From: Mustela lutreola
Taxonomy: Eukaryota > Chordata > Mammalia > Carnivora > Mustelidae
Length of the DNA stretch: 64,000 nt
Reading direction: 5' to 3'
Assembly: GCF_030435805.1 (NCBI RefSeq)
Contig: NC_081305.1
Coordinates: forward strand, 56,888,001-56,952,000
Shown here in pieces: positions 58,201 through 64,000 of the stretch. Each line of letters begins with the position of its first letter. Position 1 is the first letter of the stretch. The notes beneath the pieces were generated by a model. That model ran no database searches. It was not told where the DNA came from and was given only the letters and a program-made list of their open reading frames with translations. The position numbers and the translations under genes are program-made.

Positions 58201-60762
58201 CCACATTGCATGGGGCCTTGTGGGCCACTGTAAGGACTTTGGTTTTTATTTTGGCTGAGAGAGGAGCCATGTGAACATTTTGAGCAGAGGAAGGACCTAC
58301 TCTAACTTTGGTTTTACCAGGATCCTTCAGGTTGCTATTTAATAAACGTCAGCTTCCTTAGTTGTTTCCAGGCTTGTTTCTGTCAAGCAGGAATAATAGA
58401 GAGCCTTCCTGTGGGGGCAGTTGTGAGGATTAACTAAGATTAGGGACCCTGGGATGGAGGGCTGCTCAAAAAATGGGCCAGTGGGTGAGTTATCTGGGAA
58501 CTTGGGGAGGGGGCTTATGCTGTGCTCCCCCCCCCCCAGGAAAACTCTTCAGGTAAAGATAGTCGATGATGAGGAATATGAGAAAAAGGATAATTTCTTC
58601 ATCGAGCTGGGCCAGCCGCAGTGGCTTAAGCGAGGGATTTCAGGTGAGTGGTGATGGGTGGGCTGTGGGAGAGGTAAGGGGTTCAGGGTGGGAGGACCCT
58701 TGGAGGCTCCATTAGTGGGTACTCCTTCAGACTCATGGATCTGAGCTTCCCAGGGAAGCAATCTCACCTTCTCTCTGTCCTCTCTCTCTCCCCAGCTCTG
58801 CTGCTCAATCAAGGTGAGTAGTTACCTCTGAGCTTTGACTGGAGGGGGGACACAGGAGGGAGGTCTCAGGGGAGGGTTCCAGTAGCTGGAGGCTACTTCT
58901 CCAGGTCGCATTTGAGGCAAGTTGGAAGTGAGATAAGGGCAGATTCAGGGCTGGGTGAGAGTTGGAACTGACCTCAGAGTTGGTAAGACCTTTTGAATTT
59001 GGAGTTACAATAGGGGGTTTGGAGGCCAAGATCATGGTTTTGTTTTGTTTTTGAGAGAGAGAGAGAGAGTATATGTTGGTAGGGAGGGTCAGAGGGAAAG
59101 GGTGAGAGAGAATCTTGGGCAGGCTCCATGCCCAGTGCAGAGCTCAGTGTGGGGCTTGATCTCATGACCCTGAGATCATGACCTGAGCTGAAATCAAGAG
59201 TCAGACACTCAACCGACTGAGCCACCAGGTGCCCCAAGATTGTGTTTTGTTTGTAGTTAAGGTTGGGAGAATGGAAAGGCAGGATCCCATCTGGGTTTAT
59301 GGTGGGGTCAGATTAGAATTGGAGTCAGATTTAGGTCAAAGCCAAAGTGGGGGTTTAAGGTGACTTTGGGGGACTTACAGTTCACACTGGGCCCAGAGTC
59401 AGAGATTGGGGTGGGGGTGGAAGCAGTGGATTGAAGATAAGGGACAGAGCAGTTTTGGAGCTGAGATCAGAATTAGGGTTTGGGGTTAGGACTCAGGTCA
59501 GACTAAAGATCGTTTTAGGGTAAGTAGTAGGAACTTCATCCCAGCAGCTTAACACAGTAAAAGTCGTTGCTGGCAGAGCTTTCTGAGAGTGTTCCTAGTG
59601 GAGGTGACTTTCCACTGAGAATTAGGGTTAAGTTGGTACTGGGCTTGGACCAAAGGACCAACATGCTTTGGGGAGATGAGCTGTGGCTGGGTCTGGGTCC
59701 AAGATCTGTACCAAAATTGGGAATCCCTTCTTTCCTCACCACCTCAGACACACTCAAGGATGTTTTTCAGAGCTTGGGTGGTGATGATAATGATGACAGT
59801 GGTGATTTTAACAAAGGAAATACCCTTTGGGATTATTTATTGTGTAGCAGGCACTGTGTTAAGCACCGCACATGAATAAACTTCTTTAACCATCACAAGC
59901 ACCCATGAGGTAGCTACTGCCTTTGTTCCTGTTTTATGGTTATGAACACTGAGGCACAGAGAGTCCAAGGCATTGCCCAAGGTTGCACAGCTTCTTCCAT
60001 ATGAAGCTCAGAGCCCACCAGCTGAACTTCATGGACCAACTGGGTCTTAGGCTGGGGAAGATGGTGGTCAGATGGGACACTGGGGCAGGCTGGGGGCGTA
60101 TCACCAGGGAGGCTTCCCAGAAGACAGCAGACAGAGTTTTCTTTCTCAGTGGGAACAGGTAGCAAGGGCATCATGGGCCCAGTGAGGTGGGCCTCCCTGG
60201 AGTCTAACTCCCATCCTTCATGCTGCAGGAGATGGAGACAGGAAGTTGACAGCTGAGGAAGAAGAGGCTCGGAGGATAGCGGAGATGGGCAAGCCAGTTC
60301 TTGGGGAAAACTGCCGTCTGGAGGTCATCATTGAGGAGTCATATGACTTTAAGGTGACTTTCTGGGGCCCCAGCTTCCTCGAGTCATTTCCTTGGGGAGG
60401 GTCCAGGAGGAATCAACTATTGGGTTGGGGTGGCCCAACCCAAGGGAGGGGTGGCCAGGGGTCCAAGACCATCCTCCCATCCTTCTGCTAGCACCATGGA
60501 CAGCAACACTCCCTTTCCCCTTCTTGCTATGAACCGGGCTGTGGGGGGTTGGGGACCCCTGAACATGGGCTGTGAGCCTCAACCCCAGTGTTCCGCAGGA
60601 AGCCTCGGGGTGCCCTGAGGTGGCCATGGGCAATGATCTCTTCCCCATCCTTTCATCCTCAGAACACAGTGGATAAACTCATCAAAAAAACCAACTTGGC
60701 TTTGGTGATTGGGACCCATTCCTGGAGGGAACAGTTTTTAGAGGCCGTTACGGTGAGCGCAG
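42558..60762 (+). CDS. SLC8A2: Na+/Ca2+ exchanger 2, NCX2 (partial: exons 2-8, 3' part beyond window)
   Basis: NCX2 is a plasma-membrane antiporter that exports one Ca2+ for three Na+, mainly in neurons and glia. Coding exons in view: 42558-43232, 47372-48036, 53933-54355, 58540-58643, 58796-58813, 60229-60353, 60663-60762. They give 703 codons and one base, all in phase. Residues 1-20 form a signal peptide; N34 and N125 are glycosylation-type sites. Membrane helices run from about 70 to 245, with alpha-1 repeat motif GSSAPE at 137-142 and GSAAFN at 167-172. The basic XIP autoinhibitory stretch (DKRLLFYKYVYKRYR) begins at 247. Calx-beta domain CBD1 spans about 394-520 with acidic Ca2+ ligands D468-D470 and E473-E476; CBD2 starts near 524. 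The remaining third (acidic linker, alpha-2 repeat, C-terminal helices) is off the right edge. The N-terminus and loop sequence separate it from SLC8A1 and SLC8A3. Confidence 0.97.
43580..44290 (+). repeat. Decayed tandem array of TTTGCATAATTTAT units in SLC8A2 intron 2
   Basis: Words like TTTGCATAATTCATGCC and CATAATTTATTCC recur more than fifteen times at 25-45 base spacing. Four perfect POU octamers ATTTGCAT lie at 43710, 43791, 43877 and 44170, with several one-mismatch relatives. The block is A/T-rich in a G+C-rich gene. Confidence 0.75.
44930..45325 (+). repeat. MIR copies in SLC8A2 intron 2
   Basis: A fragment at 44920-44995 (TGTGTGACCTCAGGCAAAGC) is followed by a near full-length MIR at 45105-45325. 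The second runs from CAAGTGCATGGACCCTGGAC through CTTGGGCAAGTTCCTCACC to AGCCCAGGACAGAGTAAATG. Confidence 0.75.
45326..46620. other. SLC8A2 intron 2 interior
   Basis: Apart from an old MIR/L2-like fragment at about 46330-46460 (GTGTCAGGAACCGACAGTGC, then ACCTTACAGGCAAGAGGCTG), I recognise no repeat, exon or RNA gene in this stretch. Confidence 0.45.
46908..46985 (+). repeat. (GGAT/GGAC)n tetranucleotide repeat
   Basis: About nineteen imperfect four-base units (GGATGGATGGAC, GGACGGACGGATGGGT) about 390 bases upstream of exon 3. Confidence 0.9.
47325..47338 (-). promoter_or_regulatory. CTCF-like site just upstream of SLC8A2 exon 3
   Basis: GCGCCCCCTGGCGG is the reverse complement of a CTCF core with one mismatch by eye. 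It lies about 34 bases before the exon, in CpG-rich DNA, and faces the + strand site at 3703. Confidence 0.45.
47372..48036 (+). CDS. SLC8A2: SLC8A2 exon 3
   Basis: Encodes residues 226-446 and two bases of Ser 447: helix VWEALLTLVFFPVCVVFAWM, the XIP region, the linker and the first strands of CBD1. It is extremely G+C- and CpG-rich, which opens long spurious frames on the other strand. Confidence 0.96.
48398..48490 (+). repeat. L2 LINE 3' fragment
   Basis: GTTTATTGAGCAGCTACTGT, then GTACCGTGGTGAACAAGACA and CCCTATCCTCAAGTTGC are L2 3' blocks on +. Confidence 0.7.
48757..48933 (+). mobile_element. CAN-SINE on the + strand, with target-site duplication
   Basis: It begins GGGTGCCTGGGTGGCTCAGT (tRNA-like head) and ends in an A-rich tail ACAGCAACAACAAAACA. 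CAGAACAGT flanks it at 48748-48756 and 48934-48942. It is the only + strand copy found in the window. Confidence 0.9.
49085..49215 (+). repeat. L2 LINE 3' fragment
   Basis: GGGTCTACTATGTGCCAGAA then AGACCAGCAGTGAATGAAA and AGCTGACATTCTCGTGGG match the L2 3' end. Confidence 0.65.
49216..50280. other. SLC8A2 intron 3 interior
   Basis: C/T-rich intronic DNA. A partial MIR lies near 50100-50160 (GGACAACTGGGTTCCAGTCC). No exon or RNA gene was recognised. Confidence 0.45.
50290..50640 (+). repeat. Weak decayed tandem repeat with AAGATTCTGAGATT words
   Basis: CCAAGATTCTGAGATTTAAG, TTTTAAGATTCCAGGATTCC and TCTCAGAATTTG recur at irregular spacing. It resembles the CTAG-rich array in KPTN intron 4 in word content. 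A further trace lies near 51423-51440. Confidence 0.35.
50660..51400 (+). mobile_element. Old L1 LINE 3' fragment
   Basis: GTTGCATTTCGTTGTCATGT, then CTTTTGAAGACAGGCTACT, then CCTCATGATTAGATTCAGGC and CCAGTGATGTCCCTTAACC are in the order of an L1 3' UTR on +. It is the same kind of segment as at 2206-3580. Confidence 0.7.
51444..51634 (-). mobile_element. CAN-SINE with near-perfect target-site duplication
   Basis: The + strand reads AAGATTTTATTTATTTATTT and ends GAGCCACCCAGGTGCCCC. AAGACTCTAATCT (51431-51443) and AAGATTCTAATCT (51635-51647) are direct repeats with one difference. Confidence 0.9.
51655..51800 (-). repeat. MIR fragment
   Basis: TTGTGCTGAGTGCTTTCC, then CCATGAGGTAGACACTGTTA and TTTACAGAAGAGGAGCCTG are MIR in reverse. 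Confidence 0.7.
51874..51895 (+). promoter_or_regulatory. REST-like element in SLC8A2 intron 3
   Basis: CTCAGCTACCATGGACAGCG contains a perfect ACCATGGACAGCG right part. The left half-site has one extra base (CAGCTACC for CAGCACC). It is weaker than the intron 7 copy. Confidence 0.4.
52540..52700. repeat. L2-like fragment
   Basis: CCTCAAGTCTCTGCTCAAAC then GTCACCCCTCAGAAAAGC and TTTCTCTGACATTCTAAC match the L2 3' region. Confidence 0.55.
52790..52981 (-). mobile_element. CAN-SINE in SLC8A2 intron 3
   Basis: The + strand starts TTTTTAAAAAATCTATTTCT and ends TGAGCCATCCAGGCGCCCC, with a long GA run near the tail side. Confidence 0.9.
53380..53485 (+). mobile_element. MER5A-like remnant
   Basis: CTTAGAAATGCAGTCTTGAA then CCTGCATTTTAGCAAGACC and TCCCAGGGGATCTG resemble MER5A. 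L2-like sequence follows to about 53640 (TTTTGCATGTGCTGTTCCCT). Confidence 0.55.
53933..54355 (+). CDS. SLC8A2: SLC8A2 exon 4
   Basis: Encodes residues 447-587, the rest of CBD1 with IIDDDIFEEDEHFF, and most of CBD2 (GIFSFQDRLLHVSECMGTVD). The acceptor is CTCCCGCCGCAG and the donor GTGAGC. Confidence 0.97.
54356..55560 (+). other. SLC8A2 intron 4, first part: CpG-rich then purine-rich
   Basis: The CpG richness of exon 4 carries on to about 54550. A G/A-rich stretch follows (to about 55080) with recurrent GGGGAGAG words. 55150-55275 is CA-rich. No exon was recognised, and the 290-codon minus-strand frame (54308-55180) is a by-product of composition. Confidence 0.5.
55855..55868 (-). promoter_or_regulatory. 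CTCF-like motif in SLC8A2 intron 4
   Basis: ACGCCCTCTGCTGC reads on the minus strand as a CTCF core with two mismatches by eye. Low certainty. Confidence 0.3.
55930..55990 (+). promoter_or_regulatory. Paired CTAATTAG homeodomain sites in SLC8A2 intron 4
   Basis: The palindrome CTAATTAG occurs at 55932-55939 and 55978-55985, with CGATTAGGG between. The same palindrome occurs in the intron 1 cluster. It is A/T-rich in a G+C-rich setting. Confidence 0.45.
56040..56175 (+). repeat. Purine-rich GAGACAGA low-complexity stretch
   Basis: Nearly all A and G, with AGAGA and GACAGA words. A similar stretch lies at about 57070-57190. Confidence 0.8.
56590..56765 (+). repeat. Decayed CACGGCGTGTCAG tandem units in SLC8A2 intron 4
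   Basis: GTCACGGCGTGTCAG, CACCGCATGTCAGCGGATC, ACGGCGTGTCTGC, CTGTCTGTCAGCGTGCCACC and GCATGTCACAGTGTG follow one another at about 17-25 base steps. CpG content is unusually high for an old intronic repeat. Confidence 0.65.
57715..58330 (+). repeat. L2 LINE 3' end, long copy
   Basis: ACACTATGTGCCAGGCACTG, then GGTGGAACTTACATCTTAAT, then GTGCAAAGGCCCTGAGGCAC and GGCCACTGTAAGGACTTTGG follow the L2 consensus in order on +. Confidence 0.85.
58540..58643 (+). CDS. SLC8A2: SLC8A2 exon 5
   Basis: Encodes MKTLQVKIVDDEEYEKKDNF then FIELGQPQWLKRGIS, to residue 622, within CBD2. It follows a run of at least 11 C before the AG. This is the position of the mutually exclusive exon in SLC8A1. Confidence 0.96.
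58796..58813 (+). CDS. SLC8A2: SLC8A2 exon 6, an 18-base microexon
   Basis: Encodes only ALLLNQ, with its split flanking codons completed by exons 5 and 7. It has a strong pyrimidine tract (CTCTCTCTCCCCAG) and donor GTGAGT. The upstream intron is 152 bases. Being 18 bases, it can be skipped without a frame shift. Confidence 0.93.
59035..59236 (-). mobile_element. CAN-SINE in SLC8A2 intron 6
   Basis: The + strand reads TTTTGTTTTTGAGAGAGAGA and ends ACTGAGCCACCAGGTGCCCC. CAAGAT precedes the tail near 59027 and follows the head at 59235, suggesting a short, partly decayed target duplication. Confidence 0.88.
59270..59530 (+). repeat. Decayed GGGTCAGATTAG-type tandem repeat in SLC8A2 intron 6
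   Basis: GGGGTCAGATTAGAATTGGA, GTCAGATTTAGGTCAAAG, GATCAGAATTAGGGTTTGGG and ACTCAGGTCAGACTAAAG recur at about 20-30 base spacing. Confidence 0.5.
59810..60015 (-). repeat. MIR SINE, near full length
   Basis: TGTGTAGCAGGCACTGTGTT, then CACCCATGAGGTAGCTACTG and CAAGGTTGCACAGCTTCTTC are MIR in reverse. Confidence 0.8.
60229..60353 (+). CDS. SLC8A2: SLC8A2 exon 7
   Basis: Encodes GDGDRKLTAEEEEARRIAEM, then GKPVLGENCRLEVIIEESYD and FK, to residue 670. This is the C-terminal part of CBD2. Acceptor ATGCTGCAG, donor GTGACT. Confidence 0.96.
60487..60507 (+). promoter_or_regulatory. REST (RE1) element in SLC8A2 intron 7
   Basis: AGCACCATGGACAGC (60490-60504) is an exact match to the central 15 positions of the RE1 consensus with canonical spacing. 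The outermost bases are less well matched. It lies about 135 bases after exon 7. Confidence 0.6.
60663..60762 (+). CDS. SLC8A2: SLC8A2 exon 8
   Basis: Encodes NTVDKLIKKTNLALVIGTHS then WREQFLEAVTVSA and one base. The donor is GTAAGT. The next exon, which should begin with an acidic Glu-rich stretch, was not found before position 64000. Confidence 0.96.
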
Positions 60763-60769
60763 GTAAGTG

Positions 60770-61090
60770 GGGAGGGAGGAAAAAGGAGAGGGAGAGAGGG
60801 ATGAAGAGACAGGGGAACGGGGAGAGAAACAAAAAGAGGGATGAGAAGGACAACACGATAGAGAAGAGAAAAAACAATAAAGAAAGAGATAGGGAAAGAC
60901 AGAGGAAAAGATGAGGAATGGATACAAACAGGAGAGACGGACACACAAAGAGATGCACAGAGAACCACGGAGAAAGACAGAGACGTGGAGAGAGCATGAG
61001 AGATATAGAGCGAAGTGCCAAACTGCAGAAGGCCAGAGACAGAGAGACTGAGAGACATGCAGAGAAAGACCTCAGGAGGGGTGGAGGGGG
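60770..61090 (+). repeat. Purine-rich AGAGACAGAG tract in SLC8A2 intron 8
   Basis: About 320 bases that are mostly A and G with C only in GACAG or CACAG words. The opposite strand gives low-complexity Leu/Ser frames that are not genes. Confidence 0.85.
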
Positions 61091-61299
61091 AGAGCTTCAG
61101 GCAGGAGCCGTCTGGCAGGGCTTTCTCATCAGACAGCCCCAGGGTGGGACCAGGTTACAAGTCTTGGCCTCCCCGGACAGGCTGGATTCCTCTGTTGCCA
61201 TGGAGATGGTCACCAGGGCGCCCAGCTCTCTCCCACCTGCCCTGGTTTCCCTCCTTAGGTCTCGGGCGGGCCCACACTGTCCCCCTGTGGCCAGAGACA

Positions 61300-61425
61300 C
61301 CATGACACTTGGATTCACAGACAATCCTGAAGACCCACACTGGCCCTTTGTGATACTGGGGAAACTGAGGTCCAGAGGCAGAGGAGGGACTGGCCTGAAG
61401 TCCCACAAGGAATTCAGAAAGAGCT
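61300..61425 (-). repeat. MIR fragment
   Basis: GATACTGGGGAAACTGAGGT then AGGGACTGGCCTGAAGTCCC is MIR in reverse. Confidence 0.55.
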
Positions 61426-61684
61426 GAGGTGAAGCTCAAGGCTTCTGTCCCTTATACAACCTCAGATTTCCTTCAGGGAGGCCTAACTGGTAGGAATTGA
61501 AAATACACCAGGAATTGTGGTTGTTCAGTGGGATCAAAAGAAACCAGGCTTCGGGGATGGAAAAGTAACAGGTAGCAGAGCTGCAGACACCAGCTCAGAG
61601 GCCTAATGGAATCGAAGTGGTGTCTCTCTCTGAAGCCACGTTCTTTCAGTATCTGTTTCAGAGGGATCTTCCGGACTCAGCCCT

Positions 61685-62200
61685 GTGTAGGACAGTGCTG
61701 GGGACAAAGAGATAACCATGACAGTTTGGGCCTTGTTCTCACAGAGTGGGCAGGGCTGGGACAGGGGATCCAATGTGGCTGTGGGAGCTCAGATAGGGTG
61801 CTGACCCAGCCTGAAGGTCAGGGAGGGCTCCCTGCAGGAGGAGGCTTCTGAGCTGAGTCTTCAAATTGGAATAGGAGTTAGCCAGGAGGAGGGAAGAGAC
61901 AGGGAGGTGTTCTAGGCAGAGGGAAACCGAGAGTCTGGAAGTCAGCCAGGTCATGGCACAGTTTGCGGGGGAAAGGGGGGTGACTAGTTTCAGGCACAAA
62001 GAAGCAGCAAGGGATGAGGCTAGCGGTGGGCAGAGTCCGGACTGCGCAGGTCCTCACGGGCCACAGTAGGGAGCTTGGGTGTCATTTCAGTGCATGGGGG
62101 CCCACAGAGCATTTTCAGTGGGGGAGGCTCCAGGAGTCTGTGGAAGGAAGGAGAGGCTGGGGTGGGGCGTGACAATGTGGTGAGGAACTGAACCTCCCAT
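61685..62200 (+). repeat. L2 LINE 3' region
   Basis: AGGAGGCTTCTGAGCTGAGT, then AATAGGAGTTAGCCAGGAGG, then GGTGTTCTAGGCAGAGGGAA and GGGAGCTTGGGTGTCATTTC are L2 blocks in order on +. Confidence 0.75.
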
Positions 62201-62734
62201 CCAAGGAAGCTGGAAGTCGCAGCCTTCCCTCTGGGCTCAGTGAAGAGGAGAAGGCGTGAGATTGTGGTCACGGAGAGCCAACATGAATCACCCAGTGGGT
62301 CTGTAGAAAGCAACAGATGAGATCGGAGGAAAGAGTGGGGGGAAGGGGAAACCAGACCAGTAATAAGTAATCAAACTGATGGTGACAGTGATGACGGGGA
62401 CCGTGGAGTGCCAGGCAGCTGGGAAGTCCATTTCCTGTATGACCTTATTTAACCGATGTTTCCCAAGTATCTGGCTTGGTGTTTGATCATTTTACACTTT
62501 GTTCAACAAATGCCTTTCGATCCTTGAGGCTCTGTGGAGAAGGGCGGTTCTCACCTCCTTGAAGGATGAATCGTGTTCCGTCTGGCACATAGAGGTGCTT
62601 CTGTCTTACATCCTTTCTGTCCCTGCCTGAACTGTAAGCTCTTTGCAGGGCAGCCTTGGTTTGCAGCATCTGTGACTCTCCCTAGGCACTAGAAGGGGCT
62701 ACCAACATTAACCATCACACTGGAGGTGGGCCAG

Positions 62735-62860
62735 GTTGCACACAGAGTTCTTTCTGGGGCCCTCCTCCGGAGGCTCAGAGAGGTTAGAACCCTGATTCAA
62801 GATCACACAGCAGCTTCAGGGTTTGACACCAGAGAGGTATCCCCAGAGCCACAGACATAA
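62735..62860 (-). repeat. MIR fragment
   Basis: GGAGGCTCAGAGAGGTTAGA then AAGATCACACAGCAGCTTCA is MIR in reverse. Confidence 0.65.
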
Positions 62861-63084
62861 CCACGAGGCCCCCTCCATGAGAAAGGCTGAAGAAGATGGG
62901 AAAGACCAGAGAAGTAAGCAGAACCTGCACATTCTTGGATGCCAAGCGCAGGAGTGTGGGCCTGGGTATAAGGGCAGTAGGAAACCAAGGCAGGATATGA
63001 AGCAGGGCAGGAAAATCCCCCAAGAGATGTAATGACAGCAGCCCCTTCCCTCCCAAAAGTGTGTTCTCCCCACTCTGACTTTGG

Positions 63085-63690
63085 CCATTTCTCACTGTAG
63101 CCAATTAGAAATGCATTCAGCTGCAAACACCAGAAAACTCAACCACGGTGGCTTGTGCATGCTAGAGTTTCTTTTTCTCACAGAACAAAGAAATCTGGAG
63201 GAGGCGATAAAGAGTTGGCAGCTCAGTAACATCCTTAAATGCCCAGGCTCCTTCTTTATTTTTCTCTCCCACTTTCAGCGGTTTGCCCTCATGGTTGCAA
63301 GATGGCTGCCACACCTCCAGGTGTCAAGTTCACATTCCAGGCAGGCAGAAAGCGGAAGCAGGGAAGCAAGGAGGGTTACACTGTTCTTTATCGGCATCCT
63401 TCCATCTGTAGTGCTTGGCCATTCGAGTTGCTCACTACTGCTCATTCATGGTTTTATGCTTCTCAGTTTAGGGCAAAGTAGACAAAACATAGCATCTGTG
63501 CTTCCCTGTTACAAATCGAAAGCAGGTGAAATTCCATCACAGTGCGTGACACACACAACTGTAACAGTGAGCGAGGCATCCTGGACGAGGTTCAGCCAAA
63601 CAGATCCGTAACACGGTGCCCATGTCAGGAAAGCTGGAGCCTTCCAGAAACCCTCTGTTTAGGTCTCATTGCCAGACTGGGTCATATGGC
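63085..63690. repeat. Unassigned old interspersed repeat
   Basis: AGCTGCAAACACCAGAAAAC, then GGTTGCAAGATGGCTGCCAC and CACATTCCAGGCAGGCAGAA are word orders I have seen in an old mammalian repeat, but I cannot name the family with confidence. No coding content. Confidence 0.4.
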
Positions 63691-63915
63691 CCCTGCTGCA
63701 AGGGATGGTGGGAAAGCAAGTATTCAGCTGAGGACAGGCCTGCCACTAGCTGCAAGGAGTTCCGGGAAAGTGAGTATTTTATCTGAGGACCCAGCTGTTG
63801 CTAGTCCGAGCGGATTCTGGGAACGTGAATCATGTTAGCTGGGTGTCTGGCGTGCTCTCGCTGCAAAGGATTCTGGGACAGCAAGTACCATTAGTTGAGT
63901 ATGCGGCTATGGTTA
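63690..63915 (+). repeat. Four-copy, ~55-base tandem repeat
   Basis: Units align at about 63691, 63746, 63801 and 63857. Each has CTGCAAGGATTCTGGGAAAG-like sequence followed by AAGTA and a TNAGCTGAG block. Copies differ at many positions, so the array is old. It may be part of a named repeat family. Confidence 0.7.
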
Positions 63916-64000
63916 AATGCAGTGAATCAGAGGAAGTCATTATTTGTAGCTACAGAAATGCCTGTCTGTAAATGGTAGCTGAAAAGCCTTCTGAGAAAAA

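Noticed and set aside
60659-61058. Leu/Ser/Phe-rich minus-strand frames that look like membrane proteins
   Set aside because: They come from the complement of the AGAGACAGAG purine tract; the apparent hydrophobic helices are a composition effect.

Overview
The window is nuclear DNA from a carnivoran mammal. It carries spliced genes with GT-AG introns, CpG-rich promoters, ancient MIR, L2 and MER5 repeats shared by mammals, and at least nine tRNA-Lys-derived CAN-SINEs, which are confined to Carnivora. Two of the SINEs have the tail reading ATCACAAGTAGGCAGAGAG on the + strand; I associate that tail with musteloids such as ferret, mink and otter, but this is from memory and only moderately secure.

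Three protein genes lie head to tail on the + strand. NAPA (alpha-SNAP) has 11 coding exons at 4348-25114, which join to exactly 295 codons plus a stop. KPTN (kaptin) has 12 coding exons at 28550-35450, which join to 435 codons plus a stop. SLC8A2 (NCX2, brain Na+/Ca2+ exchanger) has a probable non-coding first exon ending at 38031 and coding exons from 42558 to 60762. The window holds about 703 codons of a protein of about 921; the last exons, with the second membrane half, lie beyond the right edge. The order matches human 19q13.3 read in reverse (ZNF541, NAPA, KPTN, SLC8A2, MEIS3). On that basis the first ~100 bases may be the 3' end of ZNF541, but the sequence alone does not prove it.

Layout: 1-3690 is mostly old repeats (MIR, MER5A, an L1 3' end split by two CAN-SINEs). 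3690-4480 is the NAPA CpG-island promoter, with a CTCF-like site, two CACGTG E-boxes and two inverted CCAAT boxes. 4446-12870 is a large NAPA intron with an MLT1-type solo LTR and old SINE/LINE pieces. 25790-28300 is a repeat-bearing intergenic stretch. 28300-28770 is the KPTN CpG-island promoter. 35450-37600 is intergenic and partly a decayed tandem array. 37600-38031 is the SLC8A2 promoter region, with an expanded-spacing REST-like element and a long pyrimidine tract. 60763-64000 is a repeat-rich SLC8A2 intron.

The genes do different jobs: alpha-SNAP in SNARE recycling, kaptin in the KICSTOR arm of mTORC1 control (and actin binding), NCX2 in neuronal calcium export. I see no new multi-gene system. 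The unusual signals are non-coding. Several KPTN and SLC8A2 introns contain different decayed tandem arrays with roughly 20-55 bp units, one of them seeded with POU octamers. Three REST-like elements lie in or near SLC8A2, and homeodomain-site clusters lie in its introns 1 and 4.
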